Shown: positions 1-5,895, numbered from the stretch's first letter. The stretch: DNA of 7,628 bases from CAYSWK01 sp964434735 (GCA_964434735.1 CAYSWK010000040.1:1-7628), one strand, 5' to 3'. Numbers and translations: made by a program. Notes: generated by a model not told the origin, from the sequence alone.

Positions 1-2148
1 AGTAGTTTTTTCGTCGTTTAAGACGCATGATTTTGATTCACATGTTGTTTTTGTGCTTGAAACTGCTTCGCAGCTTGAGGCCGTTTGTTCGGAGCTCAAG
101 ACGGGGGGCTGGGAACCGGAAACTGTCTGCTCGGCGTTGGCCGTAGTTTCCTGTGTTGCGTGTTCAGTGCTGGCTGCCGGTTGCTGAGTGCTCGATGCAG
201 AATAAGGGCAGCTGAAATGTTCTCCCTTAATATATCCGTGTTCAGGGCAGATGCTAAATGTCGGAGTCAAGGTGAAGTAGGGAAGCTTGTACTTATACGA
301 AATTGTCCGTACCAGCTTCATTGCCGATTCCCACGAATCAAGGCGTTCGCCGATAAATCCATGGAGTACGGTCCCGCCCGTATATTTGCACTGAAGTTCA
401 TCCTGATGGTTAAGCGCATCGAACACATCGTCAGTATGGTTGACAGGAAGGTGCGTTGAATTGGTGTAATACGGCCTTTCAGGGGTGCCAGAGGTAAGGA
501 TTTCAGGATACAATTCCTTGTCCTTCTTGGCAAAGCGGTAGGTTGCCGATTCGCATGGCGTTGCTTCAAGGTTGTACATGTTTTTTGACTGTTCCTGGTA
601 GGTTATAATTCGGGCACGTATGAAATCAAGAACTTCATGCGCAAACGCAATCCCTTCAGGAGTTTCGATTCCCTTGCCAAGGAAATTGAGAAGTGCCTCG
701 TGCATGCCGTTTATTCCGATGGTTGAGAAGTGGTTGCGGTATGAGCCAAGGAATTTTTTGGTAAACGGCATAAGTCCTGCTTTAAGGTTTCTATCTACGG
801 ACGTGCGTTTTATTTCCAATGATTCGTAAGCGATATCAAGCACTCCGCCCAGGCGCCTCATGAAATCTTCCTTTGATGAAGCTAAGTACCCTATGCGCGG
901 AAGGTTGATGGTGACAACACCAATGCTTCCTGTTTGGTCTGCAGCGCCGAAAAGGCCGCCCATTTTGTTTCGAAGCTGCTTGAGGTCAAGCTGTAACCTG
1001 CAGCACATGCTTCTAATATCCGACGGGTTGAGAGTGCTGTTTACAAAGTTCTGGAAATAGGGCGTTCCGTATTTTGCCGTCATTTCAAAGAGCAATTTTG
1101 AGTTTTCAGATTCCCATTCAAAGTCGCGTGTAATATTATACGTAGGTATGGGGTAAAAGAACGTTCTTCCGTCGGCATCCCCTTCAATCATCACTTCAAT
1201 GAATGCGCGGTTGATCATGTCCATTTCCGCTTGGCATTCCCCGTAGGTGAAATCCTGTAGTTCGCCGCCTACGATTGCAGGTTCCTTTTCCATATCTTTT
1301 GGCACTTTCCAGTCAAAGGTGAAATTAGTGAAAGGTGCCTGGCAGCTCCATCTGCTTGGAACGTTGAGCGAGAATACAAGCATCTGGATGTTCTGTTTGA
1401 CGCGCTTGTAGTCAAGTTTTCCTTTTTTGATGAAGGGCGCAAGGAGGGTATCGACTGAAGAGAATGCTTGCGCTCCCGCGTGTTCCATCTGCATGGTGCC
1501 AAGGAAATTGACCATTTGGATGATTGCAACTTCAAGGTGTTTTGGAGGTTTTGAACGTATCTTTTTTGAGACTCCCCCAAAGCCCATAAGAAGAAGGTTT
1601 TTGAGTGACCAGCCGCAGCAATATCCTACGACTCCGTATCCTAAATCATGGATGTGGATGTCTGCATTGCGGTGTGCGTTTGCGACGCGTTCCGAATAAA
1701 CGCTGGTAAGAGTGTAGTTTGCGATTATTTTTCCTGCAACGTGGGACATTAATCCGGAAAACGAATAGTCTGCGTTTGAGTTTTCAAACACCCTCCAATC
1801 AGTTTGTTCAAGGTATTCATCCATCGTCTTCTTTACTTCAACAAATGTTCCTTTTGCGGCACGTATCTTTTCGTGTTCCTTTCGGTAGATGATGTATGCC
1901 TTTGCTGCTTTTGCATATCCTGTTTTAATGAGCGCAAGTTCTACAAGGTCTTGTACGAATTCAACGGTGAGTGACTCTTTGCGTGGGCTTTGGTTAATAA
2001 GTTCAAGGACTTGCCCGGTTATTTGTACAGGATCGCCCGTTTCCCCGCTTGCCTGCATTGCTTTTGATATGGCGTCTGTGATTTTTCCTTGGTCAAATGC
2101 GATAAGTCGTCCATCTCGTTTTTGGATCCACGTCGGTTTTTTATTCAT
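1..2148 (-). CDS. nrdD: Anaerobic (class III) ribonucleoside-triphosphate reductase NrdD, 3' end beyond window
   Basis: Catalyses oxygen-independent reduction of ribonucleoside triphosphates to deoxynucleotides using a glycyl radical installed by the radical-SAM activase NrdG. The frame is open for 716 codons and reaches base 1 without a stop. Residues about 5-95 form an ATP-cone with KRDGR near residue 10 and FDQGKI near 18. The catalytic barrel follows, with YCCGWS (Cys177/178), TMQMEHAGAQ near 218, and the finger-loop MCCRL (Cys382/383) expected to carry the thiyl radical. PTFSICPEHGY with Cys634, and HFSCP with Cys647, are half of the usual C-terminal zinc site. Residues 650-716 are then an unusual Ser/Thr/Ala/Gln-rich stretch. 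The glycyl-radical motif and NrdG are not visible and should lie to the left. I chose ATG 2148 because a strong Shine-Dalgarno precedes it; an in-frame ATG at 2154 overlaps that site. The family call is very secure. Confidence 0.96.
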   Translation of the reverse strand, partial: MNKKPTWIQKRDGRLIAFDQGKITDAISKAMQASGETGDPVQITGQVLELINQSPRKESLTVEFVQDLVELALIKTGYAKAAKAYIIYRKEHEKIRAAKGTFVEVKKTMDEYLEQTDWRVFENSNADYSFSGLMSHVAGKIIANYTLTSVYSERVANAHRNADIHIHDLGYGVVGYCCGWSLKNLLLMGFGGVSKKIRSKPPKHLEVAIIQMVNFLGTMQMEHAGAQAFSSVDTLLAPFIKKGKLDYKRVKQNIQMLVFSLNVPSRWSCQAPFTNFTFDWKVPKDMEKEPAIVGGELQDFTYGECQAEMDMINRAFIEVMIEGDADGRTFFYPIPTYNITRDFEWESENSKLLFEMTAKYGTPYFQNFVNSTLNPSDIRSMCCRLQLDLKQLRNKMGGLFGAADQTGSIGVVTINLPRIGYLASSKEDFMRRLGGVLDIAYESLEIKRTSVDRNLKAGLMPFTKKFLGSYRNHFSTIGINGMHEALLNFLGKGIETPEGIAFAHEVLDFIRARIITYQEQSKNMYNLEATPCESATYRFAKKDKELYPEILTSGTPERPYYTNSTHLPVNHTDDVFDALNHQDELQCKYTGGTVLHGFIGERLDSWESAMKLVRTISYKYKLPYFTLTPTFSICPEHGYIKGEHFSCPYSASSTQQPAASTEHATQETTANAEQTVSGSQPPVLSSEQTASSCEAVSSTKTTCESKSCVLNDEKTT

Positions 2149-2152
2149 GCAC

Positions 2153-2161
2153 ATCACTTCC
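2153..2161 (-). promoter_or_regulatory. Ribosome binding site of nrdD
   Basis: On the minus strand GGAAGTGAT matches the archaeal anti-Shine-Dalgarno complement GGAGGTGAT at eight of nine bases and lies four bases before ATG 2148. It overlaps the alternative ATG at 2154, which argues for translation from 2148. Confidence 0.7.
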
Positions 2162-2188
2162 TTGGCTTGAGGGGGTTGGTTTGTCCGC

Positions 2189-2203
2189 ATTAAATTATTT
2201 AAT
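2189..2203. promoter_or_regulatory. Palindromic TATA-like box in the nrdD/regulator divergent gap
   Basis: ATTAAAT-T-ATTTAAT is a perfect 7-base inverted repeat around one base, so it reads as an AT-rich TATA element on both strands. On the minus strand its centre (2196) predicts transcription of nrdD from about 2170, giving a leader of roughly 20 bases that contains the Shine-Dalgarno. On the plus strand it could drive a second, leadered transcript of the HTH-PAS gene starting near 2222. Alternatively the palindrome is a regulator-binding site. The call rests on sequence and spacing only. Confidence 0.55.
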
Positions 2204-2223
2204 GGTTACCCCCAATGGTTACC
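2201..2223. repeat. 10-bp direct repeat AATGGTTACC, candidate operator
   Basis: Two exact copies of AATGGTTACC (2201-2210 and 2214-2223) are separated by CCC, a period of 13 bases. The core GGTTACC is itself almost palindromic (GGT-T-ACC). The first copy overlaps the end of the AT-rich palindrome, and the pair lies between the likely nrdD TATA box and the likely leaderless promoter of the HTH-PAS gene. Tandem sites in a divergent gap beside a regulator gene are a common operator layout. The assignment to that regulator is inference. Confidence 0.5.
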
Positions 2224-2243
2224 ATACGACGAAGAAAAAAGGG

Positions 2244-2256
2244 GAAACTTAAAAAG
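2244..2256 (+). promoter_or_regulatory. Probable BRE/TATA promoter for a leaderless HTH-PAS mRNA
   Basis: GAAA followed by CTTAAAAA (2248-2255) has its centre about 26 bases before ATG 2278, the standard archaeal distance from TATA box to transcription start. There is no Shine-Dalgarno before 2278, which agrees with a leaderless message. The box is not a perfect consensus. Confidence 0.5.
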
Positions 2257-2277
2257 TGCCGTGTGCATTATTTATTT

Positions 2278-3231
2278 ATGGAAGTACCCAGGCAGGTAAA
2301 AGATAAGATTCTTGAAACGCTTCATCTTCATGTGAAGGAAGGGTGCACGATTACTGCACTTGAGTCCGTCGTAACGTGCGAGCGCCATACGCTCTCAAAA
2401 TATCTTACTGCCCTTGCCGCACAAGGGCTTGTATATTATAGGCCTGTTGGAAAGGCAAAAATATGGTACCTTAATCTCAATCCTCTTGCCAAGGCACTTG
2501 ATCCTCAGAAAGAAAAAACCAAGGCAGAGCATATGCTTTCCCAGGTCATAAGTTCTCTTTCATTTGGGATCGTAGTTATGGACGCTACGCATACAGTTCA
2601 GTTTGCAAATTCAGTCATCAATTCATGGTTTGGCGACATTAAGGGCAAAAGGCTCCATGAAGTGCTCCACACTTCGTTGTTTGACCTTACTAAGTCTCAT
2701 ACGTTTGAGCTTGTTGATCCCGCTATGCGTGATTTTCTTATTCATATTCTTCCTTCAGTAAATAGTGATGGCAAGCCTATTTCGCTTGTTGTTTTTGAGG
2801 AAGTTACGGGATTGCGGTCGCTTGAAAAAGAAAACCGCGCGTTTACCCGTCTTTTGAATGCCGAACGGATTGCGCTTAATAATGCGGCAATTGTTGCCGA
2901 AACCGACTTACAGGGAGTTATCACCTTTGTTAATGACAAGTTTGTTGAAATTTCAGGGTATTCAAAAGAGGAGCTCATTGGGAAAACCCACAAGGTTGTC
3001 AATTCCAGCTTTCATTCCCGTGCATTTTTTCAGGACATGTGGACGACCATTTCAAAAGGAAAAGTATGGAGGGGCATTTTCAGGAACAGGAAAAAGGACG
3101 GAACTTTTTACTGGGTCGATTCGGTCATCTCACCTGTTTTTGGCGATGACGGAAAGCCGATCAAGTACCTTTCGATACGTTTTGACGTTACTTCGTATTA
3201 CACCCACCAGACAAAACTCCCTGGGTTCTAG
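2278..3231 (+). CDS. HTH-PAS-PAS one-component transcriptional regulator
   Basis: A predicted 317-residue cytoplasmic DNA-binding sensor. Residues 1-70 look like a winged helix: a helix KDKILETLHLHVKEG, a helix-turn-helix around residues 25-49 with a recognition helix near RHTLSKYLTAL, then a wing (LVYYRPVGKAKIWYL). Residues about 84-175 form a divergent PAS domain. Residues about 192-305 form a classic PAS S-box with TDLQGVITFVND, FVEISGYSKEELIG, FFQDMW, GKVWRGIFRNRKKDG and YWVDSVISPV, closely like the FAD-binding PAS of the aerotaxis receptor Aer. The Arg-His pair of the Aer flavin site is Asn-Ser here, so the cofactor is uncertain. No kinase, receiver or cyclase domain follows. Cys23 and Cys34 lie in the DNA-binding region. 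The frame is open upstream to ATG 2215, adding 21 basic residues, but promoter spacing favours 2278. It is divergent from nrdD and may regulate it; that link is inference. Confidence 0.85.
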   Translation: MEVPRQVKDKILETLHLHVKEGCTITALESVVTCERHTLSKYLTALAAQGLVYYRPVGKAKIWYLNLNPLAKALDPQKEKTKAEHMLSQVISSLSFGIVVMDATHTVQFANSVINSWFGDIKGKRLHEVLHTSLFDLTKSHTFELVDPAMRDFLIHILPSVNSDGKPISLVVFEEVTGLRSLEKENRAFTRLLNAERIALNNAAIVAETDLQGVITFVNDKFVEISGYSKEELIGKTHKVVNSSFHSRAFFQDMWTTISKGKVWRGIFRNRKKDGTFYWVDSVISPVFGDDGKPIKYLSIRFDVTSYYTHQTKLPGF

Positions 3232-3479
3232 ATTATCTTTTCAAGAAATTCCGCGATTTTTTTTGTTTCCTTTTCCGTTGCTTCTTTTACCATTGCGCGG
3301 CCTGAGGCATAAATGCTTACGGGTTTTTTGTCAATGACGCAAAGAATAATGACTGGTGCGGCTGAAATGAGGGTTGCATTTTTTTCTAGCGCTTGGGCTG
3401 CCTTTTTGATGTCAATTGCCCTTCCAAATTTTATTTCAAACGCTTTTGCGCTTGCACAGGGTTCAACGATGAACGGCAT
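3228..3479 (-). CDS. Small protein resembling a single TBP-type lobe
   Basis: An 83-residue soluble protein without a signal or membrane segment. By eye its pattern follows one repeat of archaeal TATA-binding protein. FEIKFGRAIDIKKAAQAL (residues 14-31) matches the TBP stretch SVDLGxxLDLEKVAxAL. VSIYASGRAMVKEAT (54-68) matches TLIFSSGKxVxTGAKS, and a closing helix KETKKIAEFLEKI follows, as in TBP. A complete TBP has two such lobes in about 180 residues; this has one. Single-lobe TBP-fold domains are known outside TBP, for example in some DNA glycosylases and RNase HIII, so a nucleic-acid role is possible but unproven. The start ATG 3479 has a modest GGGG four bases upstream. The gene follows the 49-codon gene by nine bases, implying co-transcription. 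Its stop shares CTAG with the convergent HTH-PAS gene. Confidence 0.75.
   Translation of the reverse strand: MPFIVEPCASAKAFEIKFGRAIDIKKAAQALEKNATLISAAPVIILCVIDKKPVSIYASGRAMVKEATEKETKKIAEFLEKII
3257..3274 (+). terminator. T-run terminator candidate for the HTH-PAS gene
   Basis: Eight consecutive T, then TTT and TTTT, occur 26-43 bases past the HTH-PAS stop codon on the plus strand. Archaeal RNA polymerase terminates at such U-runs without a hairpin. The tract is also coding sequence of the convergent gene, so composition alone could explain it. Confidence 0.35.
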
Positions 3480-3488
3480 AGTGCCCCT

Positions 3489-3638
3489 TTAGGTATTTTC
3501 CCGTTCAGGCTCGCCGTGTCCTGAGTGCTGGCGCATGTATTTTTTATAAACAGTCAAAAGCTTGTCATACTTTTGAATTTCCTGCGTTTTGCGCTTTGCG
3601 ACCTTGAGTTTGTTTTTTGAAGAATCAGAAGGTGCCAT
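3489..3638 (-). CDS. 49-residue basic hypothetical protein
   Basis: The frame runs from ATG 3638 to TAA 3489, encoding 49 residues. It begins MAPSDSSKNKLKVAKRKTQE and ends with a polar tail (HSGHGEPEREN). The middle is strongly basic and predicted helical (KVAKRKTQEIQKYDKLLTVYKKYMR), consistent with nucleic-acid or ribosome binding. I do not recognise the family. Support for a real gene: a TATA-like box about 30 bases upstream, the lack of any other gene in this gap, a helical amphipathic pattern, and a stop only nine bases before the start of the TBP-like gene, as in a two-gene operon. No Shine-Dalgarno is visible, so translation may start at or near the 5' end of the mRNA. Confidence 0.6.
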   Translation of the reverse strand: MAPSDSSKNKLKVAKRKTQEIQKYDKLLTVYKKYMRQHSGHGEPERENT

Positions 3639-3642
3639 GAAT

Positions 3643-3662
3643 ATCAAAATAAATAAGAAACA
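3643..3662 (-). terminator. T-rich tract, terminator candidate after the 163-residue gene
   Basis: Read on the minus strand, the gap after the TGA at 3688 contains TTTG, TTTC, TTATTTATTTTG in close succession. This U-rich run could end the thyX-like transcript. It overlaps the promoter region of the next small operon, so the two roles are hard to separate. Confidence 0.3.
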
Positions 3663-3667
3663 AAGGA

Positions 3668-3675
3668 TATTTATG
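3668..3675 (-). promoter_or_regulatory. TATA-like box for the two-gene small-protein operon
   Basis: ATAAATAT on the minus strand is centred about 33 bases before ATG 3638, predicting a start of transcription near 3645 and a leader of only a few bases. This agrees with the absence of a ribosome binding site. The match to the archaeal consensus is fair. Confidence 0.4.
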
Positions 3676-3687
3676 GGTGCGTGGTTG

Positions 3688-4179
3688 TCAGTATCGAATG
3701 ACGGGACGGTGTTGCATTGAGCCTAAACGGCCGCCAAAATCCGCCGGATAATCCTGTCTTCGTACGATTCCCGTCCCACGTTTTAATATTTCAAGCCGGT
3801 GCTCACGAAGAATCTTGAGAATGGTGTCATGCTTGTCATGGCCAGGTAATTCATCAGTTTCAAGGAGGCTGAGCATTTTTCCTGCTAGTACACGAGCGTT
3901 TGAAGGAAGGTCAGGACTTAAGGAAGCTTTGAACATTCCAACAAGATCAGCATCATTAACCATGCAACCGAGCGCATCATATCCTGCAAATGAACGAACA
4001 ATTGCCGAACGTTCAGGATCGGCAGCGATTCGTAAAAAATGCACGACATCTTCCGTAAAGTCATGTCTTGCAAGAACTGCTTCCATTCTTTCGCGCGTAA
4101 AGGGAAGTTGAGGTACGTCAAGGACGTATACTCCACCCATTGCCATACTATTAAATCCGTCAAATCCACCAGTTATCAT
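3688..4179 (-). CDS. Hypothetical protein, mostly helical, downstream of the ThyX-like gene
   Basis: A 163-residue protein I do not recognise. A Gly/Met-rich start (MITGGFDGFNSMAMGGVYVL) precedes a largely helical middle (about 28-135) with successive helix-sized blocks: RERMEAVLARHDF, EDVVHFLRIAADPERSAIVRSFA, NARVLAGKMLSLLE and HDTILKILREHRLEILKRG. This resembles a short helical-repeat array, though no family signature is evident. The tail is Arg-rich and polar. There is no signal peptide or transmembrane helix. It begins 26 bases after the ThyX-like stop on the same strand, so the two are likely co-transcribed. The region before ATG 4179 has only a weak GAGA. In-frame Met12 and Met14 are alternative starts. 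That it is a gene is fairly secure from its length and operon position; its role is unknown. Confidence 0.65.
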   Translation of the reverse strand: MITGGFDGFNSMAMGGVYVLDVPQLPFTRERMEAVLARHDFTEDVVHFLRIAADPERSAIVRSFAGYDALGCMVNDADLVGMFKASLSPDLPSNARVLAGKMLSLLETDELPGHDKHDTILKILREHRLEILKRGTGIVRRQDYPADFGGRLGSMQHRPVIRY

Positions 4180-4205
4180 GACGATTCTCTTTATGGTACA
4201 GGATT

Positions 4206-5810
4206 TTATTTCTTCATCCTCGCAAGCTTTTCGTCAATTCTCTTTTCCGACTCAAGCCGCTCAAGCGCGTACGTTCCCATATCAACGAATTCCATGTGCG
4301 CAAACGGATGCACTTTGAGGATTTCCTTGTACATCTCTTGCGCGATTTTCCTGTAATCAATATGGCCTTGCTGCATGCTGCGTAATTCGCACAAGTGATA
4401 TGCCTCACGCAAATTCATGCGCATGTACCATCTTAAGCGATAGGCAAACGGAACTGCATACTGTGCTTCACGCGGCATGGTTTTCTCCATATTTTTGAAT
4501 GTTGTATCTGCAATGGCCATTGCTTCCTTGAATTTCACATCAAATCCGGTGTCGTGTAATTCGTGGGGCATGTCAAACCCATGGCGGGTTGAAAGCAACT
4601 GTCGTTCCTGCGTAAGCACCCGGTGCCTTTGGATATCACGGTAAGCGCCAAAGTTTGAAAGGACGTCAAATCCGTAGGATGTGTTTTCAAACGCACGTCC
4701 GGGCTTGTGCCTTCGGTTTTTTCGTGCACCAACATATGCCTTGATGATTTCAAATCGTTTTTCCTGTGAAAGCGTTTTTGCAAGTGCAAACAATTCGGCA
4801 AGAGTTGCATGGGATCTTCCATACAAAATATGTGCAACAAGTCGAACATCAGCATCTTTTTCATAATCTGCCAGTTCAACGCCGCTTGTGTGCTTTAATG
4901 CAGCGGCAGTCACAAGCTCATGCGCGATTTTTGCCACTGCAGAATCAGCATCATTCATGTAGCTTTGAGTCATTTTTCCCTTGTCATCGTTTGCACGTTT
5001 TACAAAAGAGGGAATGACTTTTCCAAGTTCTGTGTGCAGGATGCCGGCTGCCGATTGCATTTCCTTAAGGGGTGAGCCGTACATTTTCAAAAGCAAATAC
5101 TCAAACGCGCGTCCGTTGCCCATGGCACCCATATTGGTTATGGTGCTTGCCGGAAGTAATCCACGCAATAAATCGCAGGTTTTTGCGCGTATTGTGGATG
5201 CGTATGCCCGTTCGCTTGCCGTTTCATCGCGGGGATTTTTTTCCATTACCCATTTTGAAACGGATTGGATGAGTGTTGCATACGTTTCAAACAGCATATT
5301 GCAAGAATGAAGATATTCATCAGCATGCCTGCTTGCCATGATGGACGGCTCCTCATAGTAGAGCCATTTTCCGTTTGGCTTTTGGTCAAAATAAACATAA
5401 CGCGTGCTTTTTTCTAGAGGCGAAATGCCGATACGCGCATCTTGTACGAACTTGGTTGCGATATTTGAGATATCTTCAAGTGCAACGTGCACGTTTGCAA
5501 GTTCCGCAACCGAATCGTCCCCATACCCTACGAGGACACGGTCGTAGAATCCTTCTGCCTTTTGCGTCGCAACCATGGCGTCAACGCCGTTTGCCGTTCC
5601 AAAATTGACAATATCCTTGAATCCGGATTCTGGTGCCTGGATAAATTCCTCAAGCAATACGCGCTTGAGTGATTTTGCTGAACGGGAATACCGTGAGAAT
5701 AGTGCACCCTTTACTACTTCTGGTAAATTTCGCAATGCAAAAATCGGCGAATCGATGCTCGTAACAAATGGTTCAAGGATTTTTCTTTCTTCGGGAGTAA
5801 AGGTGTCCAT
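4206..5810 (-). CDS. Tandem ThyX-like protein (flavin-dependent thymidylate synthase family)
   Basis: A 534-residue protein, more than twice the usual 210-250 residues of ThyX, built of two Thy1-like halves. ThyX uses FAD, NADPH and methylene-tetrahydrofolate to convert dUMP to dTMP. Half one (about 25-270) has YGDDSVAELANVHVALEDIS (96-115), then SPLEKSTRY (130-138), matching the tail of the signature RHRxxSxNExSxRY but lacking its RHR. It ends with LLPASTITNMGAM and EMQSAAGILHTEL. Half two (about 290-510) has HATLAEL (334-340), then QRHRVLTQERQLLSTRH (394-410), which keeps RHR but spaces the Ser two residues further than usual. It ends with VPFAYRLRWYMRMNLREAYHLCELR and GHIDYRKIA. Long ThyX-family proteins occur in some other lineages (I recall chlamydiae). 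Whether this one makes dTMP is open because the signature is divided, so no symbol is given. GGAG lies six bases before ATG 5810. Confidence 0.85.
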   Translation of the reverse strand: MDTFTPEERKILEPFVTSIDSPIFALRNLPEVVKGALFSRYSRSAKSLKRVLLEEFIQAPESGFKDIVNFGTANGVDAMVATQKAEGFYDRVLVGYGDDSVAELANVHVALEDISNIATKFVQDARIGISPLEKSTRYVYFDQKPNGKWLYYEEPSIMASRHADEYLHSCNMLFETYATLIQSVSKWVMEKNPRDETASERAYASTIRAKTCDLLRGLLPASTITNMGAMGNGRAFEYLLLKMYGSPLKEMQSAAGILHTELGKVIPSFVKRANDDKGKMTQSYMNDADSAVAKIAHELVTAAALKHTSGVELADYEKDADVRLVAHILYGRSHATLAELFALAKTLSQEKRFEIIKAYVGARKNRRHKPGRAFENTSYGFDVLSNFGAYRDIQRHRVLTQERQLLSTRHGFDMPHELHDTGFDVKFKEAMAIADTTFKNMEKTMPREAQYAVPFAYRLRWYMRMNLREAYHLCELRSMQQGHIDYRKIAQEMYKEILKVHPFAHMEFVDMGTYALERLESEKRIDEKLARMKK

Positions 5811-5816
5811 ATAATT

Positions 5817-5820
5817 CTCC
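5817..5820 (-). promoter_or_regulatory. Ribosome binding site of the ThyX-like gene
   Basis: GGAG on the minus strand is six bases before ATG 5810 and supports that start. The transcript therefore has a leader, unlike several neighbouring genes. Confidence 0.6.
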
Positions 5821-5863
5821 GGCCTGCGTAAAAGAAGCGACCCAATTCATTGTACGCACGAAC

Positions 5864-5871
5864 AAATATAA
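5864..5871. promoter_or_regulatory. TATA-like box in the ThyX-like/hydrolase divergent gap
   Basis: AAATATAA on the plus strand (TTATATTT on the minus) is near-symmetric. In the plus direction its centre is about 28 bases before ATG 5896, predicting an almost leaderless hydrolase mRNA. In the minus direction it predicts a start near 5841 and a leader of about 30 bases ahead of the ThyX-like ATG. One box may serve both directions in this 85-base gap. Confidence 0.5.
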
Positions 5872-5895
5872 GTCCTCTTTTTCAAATAGTATTGC

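Noticed and set aside
1..201. An intein or frameshift as the cause of the odd NrdD C-terminal sequence
   Set aside because: No intein motifs (Cys start block, TxxH, HN-Cys/Ser end) are seen, and 67 codons stay open with a consistent low-complexity composition; the other frames do not restore a CxxC NrdD sequence nearby. The downstream end is not visible, so this is provisional.
85..459. Plus-strand 124-codon open frame opposite nrdD
   Set aside because: It is antisense to the NrdD C-terminal coding region, its translation is Cys/Arg-rich without domain features, and the minus-strand frame is clearly the real gene.
2189..2223. NrdR box for control of nrdD
   Set aside because: The bacterial NrdR consensus (ACACwATATATwGTGT-like pair) is not present; the repeat seen here is GGTTACC-based.
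2215..2277. 21-residue N-terminal extension of the HTH-PAS protein from ATG 2215
   Set aside because: That ATG lies inside the direct repeat, has no Shine-Dalgarno, and the TATA-like box at 2248-2255 would start transcription at 2278. The homology-like part also begins after 2278. It is not fully excluded.
2858..3337. 159-codon plus-strand frame overlapping the PAS gene
   Set aside because: It is an out-of-frame shadow of the second PAS domain with no recognisable features.
4535..4879. 114-codon minus-strand frame within the ThyX-like gene
   Set aside because: It is a shifted-frame shadow of the second ThyX half; the main frame is uninterrupted and carries all family motifs.
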